Positions 31,484 through 45,316 of a DNA stretch of 64,000 bases are shown piece after piece (position 1 is the first letter of the stretch; each line of letters starts with the position of its first letter). Both the position numbers and the translations under genes were made by a program. Below the pieces are notes generated by a model. The model searched no databases. It was not told the origin of the DNA and worked only from the letters and a program-made list of their open reading frames with translations. Source of the stretch: Aldrovandia affinis (Eukaryota > Chordata > Actinopteri > Notacanthiformes > Halosauridae); assembly GCA_029706075.1 (NCBI GenBank), contig JAINUG010000047.1:1558675-1622674 (forward strand), written 5' to 3'.

Positions 31484-34077
31484 TATATATTGTATGTTTA
31501 GTCAAATTTAGTGAGGAAAGTCTGTTAAATATTTTTTTGGTTTAAACTTTTCAAAGCAATACCCAGGTCCAAATCCTTGCCTTTTAATGACTTTTAGACA
31601 TTTCTTATTTGGAATGTATTTATGACTTTAATATTATTTCCACAAGAATGTAAATATACCAGGATGCCAGTTCAAAGTGCCAGGCAGAAGAGGTGTCTTT
31701 GCTCACAGGATGGACATTGTTTCCCAAACTACCCGTGAGTCATATCCTCTCTGTGTCTTTTACAAACTCTCTAAATCAAACAACCAAACAGCTTTCCTGT
31801 ATCACTTCTTATTTTGAGACTGGATATGATGTCTAGCGGGTGCCTCATGTTTTTTAATGCACGGCGTCTTCTGTTGAATGTAAGATCTGAGAGGCTCATT
31901 GGTATTCCGGGGAAACGTTCTCCTTGTGTCCCATGTAGTAGCGTTCCAGACTAATGCAGAATAGCGGTGCTGAAACGAGCTATGAGGCAACAGAAATTAC
32001 GGAAACCTTACCTCGCATGAACTCACTCTGGATGCTCCAAGCCTTGTTATGAGTGCCCCTTCAACACATCAGTGATAAAATTGCACTAATAGTTTAATTA
32101 ATGCTCATCTGGTTCTTCCTGATAAAAGTGACTTTGGCCTTCGTGTTGTGCGTTTTATTGTACCAGGGGGTAATGCCAAAGCTGAAAAAAGCAAATAGAT
32201 GTGCTTTGTACCGTGCACCCAAACACCCAAATAGAATGGATAGCTTGTCCACCTCTTTTGTACAGTTTTTAGGTCCCATCTGTACATTCATATTTAATAG
32301 ATGCCAGGGTTCTGAAAACAAATCTGTTTCTGCACAGCAGCAGTGGACACTACAATGATATCTGGAAGATAAAGTTTAGAAAAACATAACAGAACCATAA
32401 CAGAATGTGTTTTATTGAATGGGATTGTAATACTAATATGTCTTAGGCAAATGATGGGCTAGATGCTAATTAATAGAATGATTCACAATGGTTACAATAT
32501 AATACATGAGCTATGAGAATTTAAAATATGCCAGTATTTAAATGTTGAACATGTGTGAAATGTCTAGTAATACAGTTTTGTGATGAGCTTACTCATCTTG
32601 AGAATGGAACAAAATATTTTCAGAGAGTGTAACATCATATGCTATGCTTCTGAGCTCTGTACACATGCAGGTGTGGTGGAGCTCAGTGGTATGAGTTGAA
32701 CTCAGAAGCATCTGCTACAGGTGACCTCGACCCCTAGGGCAAAATCAACAGTGCAATTATTTCCTTTCTCTAGGGACCTTGTTCTCTAGGGTTAGGGTTC
32801 TTTAGCTCAGTGTGCTAATTGAATCTCTTGCATTCTGCAATGATAGCAGCTTAAACCTGCAACAGACCTACCTCTGTAACTTTAATGTAAAGGTACCAGA
32901 ACAATGTTTTGTCAAAATAAATGTTAACTGAGTTCTAAGTAGTGGCACTTTCTACAGAATTCAGAATTCAGAATTCAGACACACTCATGAGGGCATGAAC
33001 TCATTTGACCTCAACTGTGTGCCCCCAGTAGCAGAAGCATAAATACACCACCAGCAAATGCTGCCACTCAGACAGAAGTAATCGCTCTCTGTTTTTGTGT
33101 CACAGGCCTATTCCTGAGCATATGCAGCACTTCTAGTAAGCCAGAAGCAATCAACACTGGTCAGTACCAGCCCAACACACCACAGTTACACATCACTTCC
33201 TCTCAGTTGACATCTCCTACAAGAAACTATACTAAAATAGCATGAATGTTCCTGGATTGCCAGAGCTAGGTCACCCTGCTCTACTGCAACACTCAAAGGC
33301 ACCTCTGCTGTTCTAAATGACAGTAAACCCCAGGGACAGTCTTTAAGATGCACCAAACGTATACACCAAGCTGGTAAGGGTCGTGGGTGGTGCTCTAAAT
33401 GAAAATGTATAACCCGCAGCTTGCAACCTGTGAAGGGAAGCAATCCATTTTGAATGTAGTGCAGGATCATCGGTCAGAGGCAGGCAAAGTAAACCATCAG
33501 TCTCATCAGCATTCATTTAATATATATACTGTATATACTGTATATATTCTGTATTAAAAACATAAATAGATAGCTGATGGAACTCAGATTAGGAAAATAT
33601 CAATATGTATTATAACTGTATCTAAATAATTGCTGCTACTTTGCAATGTCTAATGGGACCTGAGCAAAAATCCCTCCCTAGAAAAAGTGTATAAACCTTG
33701 TACACTTAGGTATACTTTTCAGAATTCCTTTTGAAAAGATCATTCCTGAAGCCCATTTAATTGAATGGCTCTTTAAGATGGTCATGTCCTATAAATATAA
33801 TGACAGAAACCTATGTGCTTCAGAAAGGCCCCTTTGCTGGATGCAACCATAGCATTTGGAACACTGCCATTGACTAGGGTGTGCACATCTTTCCCAGGGG
33901 TTCATTTTATAAGACTTTTCCTGAAGATGAAAAGTAGTCCTCCAAAGTGTTAAATTGCCTTGTAATGGATTTTTCTGCAAGTAGCAGAAAGGTACACAAT
34001 GGTGCTAGAATTCTGCACCACCATGTTGAAGACGTACAAACATACTATGGGAAGATAAAAAAAAGGGAAAATGGTTA
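31484..34077. other. No gene seen
   Basis: AT-rich intergenic or intronic DNA. Short repeats only: a triple TCAGAAT near 32958 and a TATATACTGTATATACTG tract near 33525. Confidence 0.5.
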
Positions 34078-34090
34078 AAGAAAGAGAAGC

Positions 34091-34459
34091 TAGGAGGCCG
34101 GCGGATAGTATAGTGGTCTAATGCACCCAGATCTTGGCTGGTCCGATACGAGTGTACACTGCCTATCAGGGATGTGGTTTGAAACCCGTCTCTGCCAGAC
34201 CGGCCCTGGCCATTAGCCCCAACCGGGGGTGGCATTTGGCTCTATGCCCCAGGGGTAGGGAGGAGGATGAGCCAGCTCGACTTTGCTGTGAAGCACGTAA
34301 GAGTGTCTCCAGAACTTGGGTGGACAAATTCCGTCTCGAAGGAGCAGAGTTTGCTGCCCTCAGAGAATTAGCTTGCCTCATAGAGACGAGTGGCAAACTC
34401 ATGTGGGGAGGGCAAATCGAAATAAATAAAGGGTATAATTAGCCACTAAATTTTAAAAG
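34091..34459 (+). mobile_element. tRNA-derived SINE, family S1, with 13-bp target duplication
   Basis: Flanked by the exact direct repeat AAGAAAGAGAAGC (34078-34090 and 34460-34472). Head GGATAGTATAGTGGTCTAAT and body (CCAGACCGGCCCTGGCC, GGTGGCATTTGGCTC, GTCTCCAGAACTTGGGTGG) correspond to the minus-strand copy at 17950-18344. Confidence 0.88.
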
Positions 34460-34472
34460 AAGAAAGAGAAGC

Positions 34473-37400
34473 ATGTTGTTCCACCCCGCAACTTCCATAA
34501 TCCAAAAGACAAGGTTATCAGGTGGACTCACCCCAGCCATAGGAAACTGCTCTGCTCATGCCAGCCCAGTCTTCAAGCCAACGCACAGGGCCTGGCGCTG
34601 TTTCCATTATCCCCATTTTGGAAGGGAAGTGCCTGTGTGTTGCATCATCGTGTACAATTCATGCCCAAAAGAAAATACCAATGTTTGTGTGTTTGTGAGA
34701 CGTGTTAGACCTCTGACCCATCACAATGTTAATTGTTTTTAAAATCTTTGACAATAATTAAAAATATGAGCACCTTTTTAAACCATAGTTTGAGTTAAAA
34801 ATGATATTCCTTTTGGACTGAAACTGAGAAGCTGGATCTCTGAGTGTAAAACCCAAATGAGGGCCCGATTTGTACATAATCAGTCCTGCATCGCCTTGCA
34901 GCCTGTATTTATATGCTGATGTGCTTAATAATCAAATGCCACACAGTTGAGAGAATTATACTTTCAATAAATAAATCATTGAATGATTGATGATGATCAG
35001 TGTTGATCTGCCCCTAACGTGTTGCACTTATGTGGGAGATCCTCTGTGCATTACACCATAAATTAAATACATGGTCTATTAACACCTGCCCCTGAGAGAC
35101 AATGATGGATTAGATTTAATTTCTTTGGGAAGCAGTACATCCACAGTATTAATGCTGTAGAGAATTAGATTATATCTTTTGTAATTAAATCCCCTTGGAA
35201 AGTTGCATCAGTTGTTATGTCCCACTGCTACCAGCTTAACCTCCTTAGATTCTGAATGATTCTAACACAACGAATCTCAATGTTTCAAAACAGAGGTAAA
35301 AACCAACCTCATGTTGCAACATTCTAGCATAATTAGAATTGCAGGAGAGTTATTTATACTTCTATCGCACTACTCTGCTCTTAGCACTACTCTGTTCTTA
35401 GCATTGTGAGGGATGCCTTTTAAACACCAGCTGGAAAGGTTAGGGGGTAGAAACGCACACTAAAAAGTCTAGCTAAGCACCCAGATATTTACAGTGGGAA
35501 AGAAGCAGATCGCAAAGATAGCTTCCGAGTTGTCAGGCACTTATTTAGCAGGTCATCTGGCAAATGGAGACTGCAGCTGTTTGAAGCCGTCTTCCATCAT
35601 TAGAAGTATTTTTTCAGCCACACACTCTATTCCAGGTGTGTGCACTCTTAGAATTTTATGATTGAAAATAAAATGAAGCAATGTAACAAAATCCAGGTCT
35701 CATATTTTGTTGCCTTTATGTCAGTGAGACCTGAGTGCTATCCACCCTTAGATAGTGCAGAACTGTTTCCCCTATTTCTACATGCAGAGTATTGGTTCGC
35801 TGTCAGTAGCCAGCTTCTAACCACTGAGCCAATCAGAGAGCAGGAGGGTGCAAACTGAGGGTCAATTGACCATATATATATACATATGTAAAAGTATGTG
35901 GATGTGTTAGTAGCTGTAGATAAGGGTGCTGATCTATTTTGGGAGCCTTCCAAAACTGGTGGTGATTACATACATACATACATATACATACATTCTGTGT
36001 AAAACCCCTGTTGATATGTGTGGACATCATGTTTATGAGGATAATAAATATAATGACAGAAATAATGCTCAAACTCAGTCTCATACCTTTTAGGCACCAC
36101 TCAGATTCAATAACATCAAATGTCACTGCATAGCTCCTGTCACCTCAACGGGAGAGCCATATGTGGCCTACTGACTTAACACATCTGGAATGTTAGTGCA
36201 ATGGAGGAAGTGAATCAGCTGTTATGCGTCCAAGGTCACGCCTCTTGTACATGTCCATGAGTTGCCTGAAAAGAATTACACAGTCTCCCCCAGCTCATGA
36301 CTCAGGAGCTAAAGTATGAAGAGGAAACCAGGCCCTGTGGAAATTCTAGCAATTTTCACCTTGTTGCCATGACAGCCAGGTGTGATAACCAAGGACAAAC
36401 TGCAGGAAACCTGCCGTGAAGCAGGCATGAGACAAAAGGTGCATATCCCACTCCTTGTGAAGGAACAGATATTAAACAGATGTTTAAGGATATTAAGACT
36501 TAATTTAGTCTCCAAAGGCTGTATGCAAGAAAAATTATAAACATGTATTAAATAAAGTTACGTGGAACTTATAGTAAATTATATTTACTAGGACTATGAG
36601 ATTGTTCGTGTCTGTTTTATCACTCTCTTAAGAGAAAACTCTGTAAGCCACATTCAATGCTCAGATATATCTGTGGTCTGTCACTGGATCGCTGCTAAGT
36701 TGCCATAGATACCATTGGGGGGTCAGTGCCTCAGAATATTTTGGTGTCTGAAGCCTTCTCTCCAACCATTCTCAGGTCTTTACAAATTACAGCCCACATA
36801 TCCATGACCTGCTGAATCTCCAAAGCTTGAAATACAGCTCCTACAGTGTTCATAGACTGATGTTATTATCTATGTCCTTTCACCACAACAATTTATGCAA
36901 TTGTGCTTTCTTACATGCTGAACAAAATTAGAATAGAATATCATCATTCTGCCATTTGTTCCCATTCTTATCTCAGGAGACATTTTTAATACACATCAAT
37001 AAAATATAAATATAAATATTTTATGAATGTTAAATTCACATTAATCATGTAACATTGTAACAACTTTTAATATGGTATATCCTGGCCCTATTTCTTACAC
37101 CAAGTCAAATTCTCCAGTCAATCATCATTCTTGGTCAACATAATCAGGTAGTTGGAAGAGAATGGGAGATTATGGAGCCTATCTGCCAAGACATATACAT
37201 GCTGATTCCTGAAGACATGTTGACATGTGAGCCAATTTCAGGCACAAAGTACTTGGGGGGAGTAGTTGGGGTGCCTCATTAATGAAAGCCCCATGTTATA
37301 TACTATGCCACTCAAAAGTTATTCAAACAGAATCGCAAATACATGGCTAGCTGTAATAAGTGTAAATCACATATGTCTTTGTTTACTATTTCTAAAAGAC

Positions 37401-38652
37401 AGAATACAACTGGTAAAGGGTAAATTAAATGTAAAATTAAATCCTCATGTTCCTGGATGGTAATTGTGTTAATTGTGTCATGCAGACTCAATGATACAAC
37501 CCCTTCGGACTGTGTGGGTAGACGTATGATACAAAAATGCTAATTTCTCCTGACAAATAGCCTGTGCTTCAAGTCTCCTGTTGGCGGCTGTGGTGTACCA
37601 CTAGCCTTTAAAGCTCTTCAAATCACACCTTCCTGCTTTCTGATAGACCAATTGGGTAAAGGCCACTTGACAACAGCAGACTAATACTCTAACATATAGA
37701 ATTGGGGGGGGTGGCTCAGAATTATGTTCAATCAGAACCAACTAGCATGGCAGATGCCTCATCTCTTCAGACTGCAGTGGCCATACATACTGCCTGGAAC
37801 CATCTCCTTACCACACATGTACATGTGTTTTTGAAAAGTAGGACTTTTCAAAACCAAATCTCTTTTCAAAGGACCAAATCTCCTCAAAATAGCAGTTAGC
37901 CAAGTACAGATATGCAGAATCTGATATCTAATGTTAAATGTTGGTGCCACAGTCCACTACTGAGTAGTTATACCCATCATTGTACTTTTATCATTAATTG
38001 AATTAGCCATTCCAATTTTTTTCAAAAAAACAGGATCCTAAAAGACATTGTTGGGTTGTTGTAGTTTTCCTTCTAAAAGCCGAGTGACTTTGTGATTGCA
38101 TTAACAGCATTACTAGCATTAACCAGTCTCTTGTTGTCTCTAGAGTTTTCAATGTTTTTCAGATTTCTAAAAGAAACTTCTAGAAAACAAGTATGGATTG
38201 ATGCAAAAAAATGCAGTTTTAGCTTGCCTCTGAATGTTATGCCCATCTGCATATTTTACTTATCATTGTTGTGCTAGCTAGCCAATTTGATCTGCAATTA
38301 AGCATTAACCTGTCCTAAAATAACCCTGTTATGGATCTAAAAATGAATGAACTTTGCAGGGCGAAGAATTAATTTCACATGTCTATTTGCTTATGTTGTC
38401 GTGTTTGAGAAGATATTGGCGTATCTACCAGCGTTGGGTGTGAAGCATGTGGGGTTTCAGATTAGGAAATTCAAGGACACACCCAAGGACAAAGTTGCTT
38501 TTTCACAGAACAACACACCCCACACACCTCCTACCCATCATCTCTCTCTCCCTCCCTCTTTTCTCTGTCTCTCTTTCACTGTCTCTCAAATGATCATAAT
38601 CATTACTGTCACATTATCTCTACCATTTATTCCCATTACCCATTCTTACTTA

Positions 38653-38654
<2 letters not shown>
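34473..38654. other. No gene seen
   Basis: About 4 kb of AT-rich DNA with no supported exon, RNA or transposon end. Short CATA and ATATAT tracts near 35875 and 35970. Confidence 0.5.

Positions 38655-38724
<70 letters not shown>
38655..38724. repeat. (TC)n microsatellite
   Basis: About 35 uninterrupted TC units inside a wider CT-rich tract (38540-38750). Confidence 0.97.
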
Positions 38725-38726
<2 letters not shown>

Positions 38727-39419
38727 CTATCTCTCTCTTTCTCTCTCTATCCTTTTTGTTATGTCCACCACACATGCAACACCCGCAGTATGTCTCCTCT
38801 CAGACTCTCAGACATGTGAGTGGGCCGCACCAGGGAGAAGAGTGATCAGATTGAGGCCAACACGATGCTGTCTGCTGGAGCATTTCAACAGAGCATGGAC
38901 CAGCCTTCAACACCCCCACTGCCCTTGGGCTTAGGTTCACACTTTAAAATTGTGCCTGCAGTGTGGGGGGGGACTGCAGAATCTTTGTTTGGGATTAAAC
39001 AGTGTTGTCTGCTACAAATAATATATTCACTGTTAGATTTGAGTGTAGAATATCCAAGTGAATCCTACCTGGAGGATCTAATCCCCAGTTGAACTAGAAG
39101 AGAGAGAGTGAAGTTTAGTAATGTATGTGTTTATGTGAGACATTAACTTTTGATTCTCTTTTTTTCTTCTTGTTGTTAAGTGTCTGAGGAAGAATAGCAC
39201 ATTTTCTGTGTATTGAAATGAAAGATATAGCAAATGTTGTGTGACATTCGTTAGTTAAACCTCTGGGCAAAACTCTTCTATTGCTCCTAAGTTCCTGGGA
39301 TGTGACTTGTTCTGTTCTGGTTGTTTTCAGTCAGTAATATGCTGTAACATGAGTTCCAACAACATAGTCCCTATTTGTGTCTTGACCCTTTGTAAATCTG
39401 ATCGTATTCCACTTCAGTT
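38725..39419. other. Unassigned stretch
   Basis: Nothing beyond the CT-rich tail of the microsatellite is recognised. Confidence 0.45.
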
Positions 39420-39847
39420 CTGTGCCTTATCGTGTACCTTAAACGGCACTCAGTTTCTTTTTGGGGAAAGCCTGGCTTACTAAAGAGATGGACTCCACCT
39501 GAGCTGGAGCTGAGCTCTTCTACTATCTCGAAATTTTTCCCATCGTCTAATCTCGCAAAATGTGTGACCTTTCAGAGCGCTAGCCAGGCAGCAGACTTCT
39601 GGTCTTAAACTACTGTCTGCTAGCTTCCAAAAATCAGTGACTAGCTTAGCTATTGAGACTGTGTCTGTCCTTCGTTTTGGAAATGGTTTCAGAAATAAAA
39701 AGCTATCTTTGTGTACATAATCTTATTTATATTAAGATAATAAGACATATCTTAAATGTGGATTGTTAAATGTTAGATCACTTCCCCCCAAGGCGCTTCT
39801 TGTGAACAAACTAATCACTGACCATAGTTTTGACCTGGTTAGTTTCA

Positions 39848-41455
39848 TAAGAACATAAGAACATAAGAATACATAATGATGAGAACGGGCCGTTCGGCCC
39901 ATCTTGGCTCATCATGTCCTAATCTAAAGAACATCTAGTACTACATCTAGCCTGGCCTTGAATAGCCCGAGCGTTTCTGCCTCTACTACCTGACCTGGCA
40001 AGCTGTTCCAGGCATTGACAACTCTCTGTGTAAAGAAAAACTTCCTAATATCTGTGCGGAATTTGCCTTTAACTAATTTCCACCTGTGGCCTCTTGTTCT
40101 GCTGACCCCACTTATCTTAAAAAATCTTTGGTATTTTACTTTGTTAATCCCTTTTAGGAATTTAAAAACCTCAATCAAATCCCCCTAAGTCTGCGTTTGC
40201 TAAGTTTAAATAAATTGAGTGCCTTAAGTCTATCATCATAACTTTTACCTTTCATACCAGGTATCAGTTTAGTTGCCCTTCTTTGGACTTTTCAAGAGCT
40301 TCAATATCTCTCTTGTAGTGCGGTGCCCAGAACTGCACACAGTATTCTAAGTGCGGTCTGACAAAGGCGTTATATAACATTAATATAACCTCCTTTGATT
40401 TGTACTCTATACTTTTTGCTATGTATCCCAGCATCCTGTTGGCTTTTTCACTGCTGTAGCACACTGCTTTGATGCAGATAGGCTTTGATCCACTACAACT
40501 CCTAAATCCTTTTCAAATTGAACACCTACTAACTTTTCTCCTCCCATAAAATACTCCTGTCTAATGTTTTTATTTCCCACATGCATTACTTTACATTTAG
40601 CAATATTGAACGTCATCTGCCATGTATCTGCCCATTTTTGGATTTTGTTTAAATCATCTTGGATTACTTTTGTCGATTCCAAACTGTTTGCCAAACCCCC
40701 AAGTTTAGTATCATCTGCAAATTTAACTATTTTGCTACTAATGTCCATATCCAGATCATTTATGTAAATAAGGAAGAGCAGAGGTCCCAGCACCGATCCC
40801 TGCGGGACACCACTGCCCACAGCACCGAGGTCAGATTCGGCCCCACCTACTGTTACTCTTTGTATTCGCCCTTGCAGCCAATTTTTAACCCACTGTGAAA
40901 CTACTCCTACAATTCCTACTGATTTCATTTTAGCAATGAGCCTCTCATGTGGTACCTTGTCAAATGCTTTCTGAAAGTCCAAATATATAACATCATAAGC
41001 CTGGTTCAGGTCAACACACTTTGTAGCCTCTTCGAAAAAGTCTAGGAGGTTTGTTAGGCATGACCTCCTTGAGAAATCCATGCTGGCTCTCCTTAAAATA
41101 CTATTATTTTTCAAGAATGATTCCAACTTATCCCTAATAATACATTCCAGCATTTTACATGCGATGCAAGTTAAACTGACAGGCCTATAGTTCCCTGGGT
41201 CAGTACGGTCTCCCTTCTTATATATTGGAATTATACTACCCTGCTTCCAGTCATCTGGTATTTCTCCAGTGATTATGGATTGACTGAAAATATCTGTCAA
41301 TGGTTTATATATAATTTCCCCAAGTTCTTTGAGTACTCTGGGATATATGCCATCCGGGTCTGCTGCCTTATTTGTCTTAAGTTTTTGTAGTTTTTGTAGT
41401 ACTTCTACATCCCTTATCTCAAAGTCCTCCAGAACATTCCGTACCGTACATTCCG
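39848..41455 (-). mobile_element. CR1-type LINE, 5'-truncated, inserted in the L2
   Basis: Minus-strand reverse transcriptase in order: PDDWKQGSIIPIYKKGDR, NYRPVSLTCIACKMLE, IYLDFQKAFDKVPHERL (palm Asp), SGVPQGSVLGPLLFLIYIND, KFADDTKLGG (intact YADD-type box), WQMTFNIAKCKVMHVGN, AFVRPHLEYCVQFWAPHYK, then FFTQRVVNAWNSLPGQVV. The 293-residue frame 41300-40419 is open; later frames are shifted. The end is the 3' tail with GAACATAAG repeats at 39848. Endonuclease is missing, as expected from incomplete target-primed reverse transcription. Confidence 0.9.
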
Positions 41456-43291
41456 TTCACTGAAACCTGCCTTAGGCCTGACGAATACAGTGCACTTAAT
41501 GAGGCATCTCCTGATGGTTATACTAGTTGTCAAGCGCCGCATCTGTCCGGTAGAGGGGGCGGTGTTGCTGTGATTTTTGTGACTAAATTTAGTTTCACAC
41601 CTAAATGTGGGGATAAGTTCTCCTCTTTTTAATCACTTGTTATGCTTTCTGGACGGTCAATACCTCAGTGCAATCCTTCCTCTTAGTAACTATTTATAGA
41701 CCACCTGGACTGTTTTTCAGAGTTTTTATCAAGTTTGGCAACTATGGCAGATAAAGTTGTGATTGTTGGAGATTTCAACATACATGTTGATAATGACAGT
41801 GACTCTTTAGGATTGGCTTTTGCAGCTATTATTGACTCTGTTGGTTTTACCTTAGATTTAGTGTTATCCTATGGTATTGATGTTGAGAATATCATTGTGT
41901 CTCTCCCCAATCTAATCAGATCAGTTACTTTTGAAATTCAGGTAAATATTCCTGTTAAATCGGAACCTAGATACTATTCCAGCCGCTCTATAAATTCATT
42001 GACGGCTTCAACATTTATAAACATACTTCCCAAGTCGTTAGTATCAAGTCAGGATCCAAACAGCTTTTTGTCAATTGATCATCAGATGCGGCAAATCATA
42101 TTTTACGGAATACACTTGATGCTGTCGCACCCCTCAAGTGGAAAAAATGCAGCCAGAAGAAACTTGCACCCTGGTTTACTGACCATACTCGTGCCCTTAA
42201 ACAAGTTTCCAGGAAATTAGAACGCAGATGACGCCTCACCAATTTAGAGGTTTTTCGCTCTGCTTGGAAGCACAGCCTCATAGAATACAAGCATGCTCTT
42301 ACTACAGCTAGGTCATCGTACTTCTCAAAATTAATTGACCAGAATAAGATTTCTATTTAACACGGTAGCTAAACTGACAAAGAATCAGTCTTCAGATTGC
42401 AGCAGTTATCCTTCTAACTGTAATCCTAATGACTTCATTAACTCGTTTACTGATAAGATTGACAGGACAAATTATGAAAATGACTCCAATATCTAGCACT
42501 CCAACTCCTGAGATGGCACAGGGCTATCAGGAGCAAGGTTGCGTAGAGACCCTTGAGTTTTTCACTCCCTTGGATGTGGACAAATGTAGTAAACTGGTTA
42601 TGTCCTCCAAATCATCTACATGTCTGTTAGACCCCACACCAACAAAGCCTATTAAAGAGCTTTTGCCTGTGTTAGGCCAACCCATGTTAGATATCATAAC
42701 TACATCCCTATTATTGGGTTGCGTACCTAAGTTTTTAAAAGTGGCAGCAATCAAGCCTCTTCTAAAGAAACCAAATCTTGATCCTGTTAATCTGAAGAAC
42801 TATAGGCTCATTTCAAATCTTCCCTTTTTGTATTTTTTTTTTGAGAAATCTGTAGCTCAACAATGAACTGCTTTCCTAAAACCACTACAATCAGGTTTTA
42901 GACCAAACCATAGCACTGAGACGGCACTTATTAAAGTTGTAAATGACTCACTGTTAGCATCGGATACTGGTTGTGTTTCTATTCTAGTACTTCTTGACAT
43001 AAGTGCTTCTTTTGACACAATTGACCACCAGATTCTCCTTTACAGGCTAGAGAACCTGGTAGTTTGCATGGACTGGCACTCTCATGGTTTAAATCATACT
43101 TATCAGACAGGTTTCAATTTGTGCAATTAGATCAAGAGTTCTCTGACTACTCTCAGGTTAAATATGGTATTCCACAAGGCTAAGTGCTGGGACCATTACT
43201 TTTCTCATTATACTGGCTACCACTCTGTAATGTTATTCATAAACATGGTGTGAATTTCCATTACTATGCAGATGATACACAGCTATACATA

Positions 43292-44728
43292 CAGTGGGGA
43301 AAATAAGTATTTCACCCCCTGCTGATTTTGTGAGTTTGCCCCCTTACAAAGAAAGGAACGGAACGGTCGGTCTATAAATTTCATGGTAGGTTCATCTTAA
43401 CAGTGAGAGACAGAATATTTAAAAAAAATCCCAGAAAATCACATTATATGAATTTTAAACATTTATTTGTGTTTTATTGAGGGAAATAAGTATTTCACCC
43501 CCTAGCAAAACAGCAATAATTCTGGCTCCCACAGACCGGTTATGTGACCAGGAGGCACACAGATTAGTCCTCTTACTTAATTAGTACTCCTAATTAAGTA
43601 CTCGTTACCTGTATAAAAGACAACTGTCCACAGAATCAATCAATGAATCAGATTCCAACCTCTCCACAATGGGCAAGACCAAAGAATTGTCTAAGGACAT
43701 CAGGGACAAAATTGTAGACCTGCACAAGACTGGAATGGGCTACAAGACCATTGGCAAGCAACTTGGTGAGAAGGAGTCAACTGTTGGTGCGATAATTAGA
43801 AAATGGAAGAAACACCAATTGACCATCCATCTCCCTCGGTCTGGGGCTCCACGCAAGATCTCACCTCGTGGAGTGAACCTGATCATGAGAAAGGTGAGGG
43901 AACAACCCAGAACTACACGGCTGGAGCTTGTTGATGATCTCAAGGCAGCTGGGACCACAGTCACCAAGATGACCATTGGTAACACACTACGCCGTAATGG
44001 ATTGAAATCCTGTAGTGCCCGCAAGGTCCCCCTGCTCAAGAAGGCACATGTACAGGCCCGTCTGAAGTTTGCCAATGAGCACCTGGATGATTCAGAGGAG
44101 GCTTGGGAGAAAGTGCTGTGGTCAGATGAGACTAAAATCGAGCTCTTTGGGATCAACTCGACTCGCCGTGTTTGGAGGAAGAAAAAAAGCTGCCTTGGAC
44201 CCCAAGAACACCATCCCCACCGTCAAGCATGGCGGTGGAAACATTATGCTTTGGGGCTGTTTCTCTGCTAAGGGCACAGGACGACTTCACCGGATCGAGG
44301 GGAGGATGAATGGGGCCATGTACCGGGAAATCTTGGGTGAGAACCTCCTTCCCTCAGCCAGGATACTGAAAATGGATTTCTAAGGATTTGGAGAGGATCT
44401 GCAAAGAGGAGTGGGCCAAAATCCCTCCTGGGATCTGCGCAAACTTGGTGACCAACTACAAGAAACATCTGACCGCTGTGCTTGCCAACAAGGGTTTCTC
44501 CACCAAGTACTGAGTCATGTTTTGCTAGGGGGTGAAATACTTATTTTCCTCAATAAAACACAAATAAATGTTTAAAATTCATATAATGTAATTTTCTGGG
44601 ATTTTTTTAAATATTCTGTCTCTCACTGTTAAGATGAACCTACCATGAAAATTATAGACCGTTCCTTTCTTTGTAAGGGGGCAAACTCACAAAATCAGCA
44701 GGGGGTGAAATACTTATTTTCCCCACTG
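43292..44728 (+). mobile_element. Tc1-like DNA transposon (IR/DR type), inserted in the L2
   Basis: Flanked by TA. Inverted ends of about 210 bp start CAGTGGGGAAAATAAGTATT; each carries the AAATAAGTATTTCACCCCCT motif at both its outer and inner edge, the IR/DR arrangement for transposase binding. The transposase starts [19 protein letters not shown] (43669), has the paired helix-turn-helix domains, GRPR-like SGAPRKIS and the first catalytic Asp in [13 protein letters not shown]. One extra A at about 44187 shifts the frame before [17 protein letters not shown]. About 200 bases holding the second Asp and the Glu are missing; the frame resumes at [17 protein letters not shown] and ends FSTKY. 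Non-autonomous now. Confidence 0.95.
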
Positions 44729-45316
44729 TATCAATGAAACCAGGTGAAATACTTCAACTCACTCAGTTAGAGGCTTGTATCTCTGATATAAAGAATTGGA
44801 TGACAGTACATTTCCTGCTTTTGAATTCAGATAAAACGGTTTGGTTTTGGGCCCCCAAAAATTCAGGATCAAGTTGGATCTGCAGTTAAATGCAGGTGAT
44901 TGCATAGTTGCATTAAGTCTAATGGTCAAGAACCTTGGTTTTATTATTGATCAGGATTTTACATTTGACACTCTTATTAAAAACATTTCCAGAGTAGCCT
45001 TCTTTCACCTAAGAAACATAGCTAAAATTAGGCACATTCTGTCATTAGAGGATGCAAAAACCTTGATGCATGCTTTTGTTGCATCGAGGCTAGACTATTG
45101 TAATGCCTTATTATCTGGCTCCTCTAGTAGCTCTCTTAAGAGTCTTCAACTAGTACAGAATACAGTGGCACATATTTTGACTAGATCCAAGAACTATGAG
45201 CACATTACTCCTGTGTTAGCATCACTACATTGGCTTCCTGTTAAATATCGGGCTGATTATAAAGTACTGTTGCTAACTTTTAGAGCAGTGCACAGACTTG
45301 CACCTATATATCTGAC

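Noticed and set aside
33186-33470. 94-codon minus-strand frame in featureless DNA
   Set aside because: No recognisable motif, splice context or neighbouring exon; expected by chance in 64 kb.
38347-38934. 195-codon frame with a long LSLSLS run
   Set aside because: It is produced by the (TC)n microsatellite and has no other protein-like feature.
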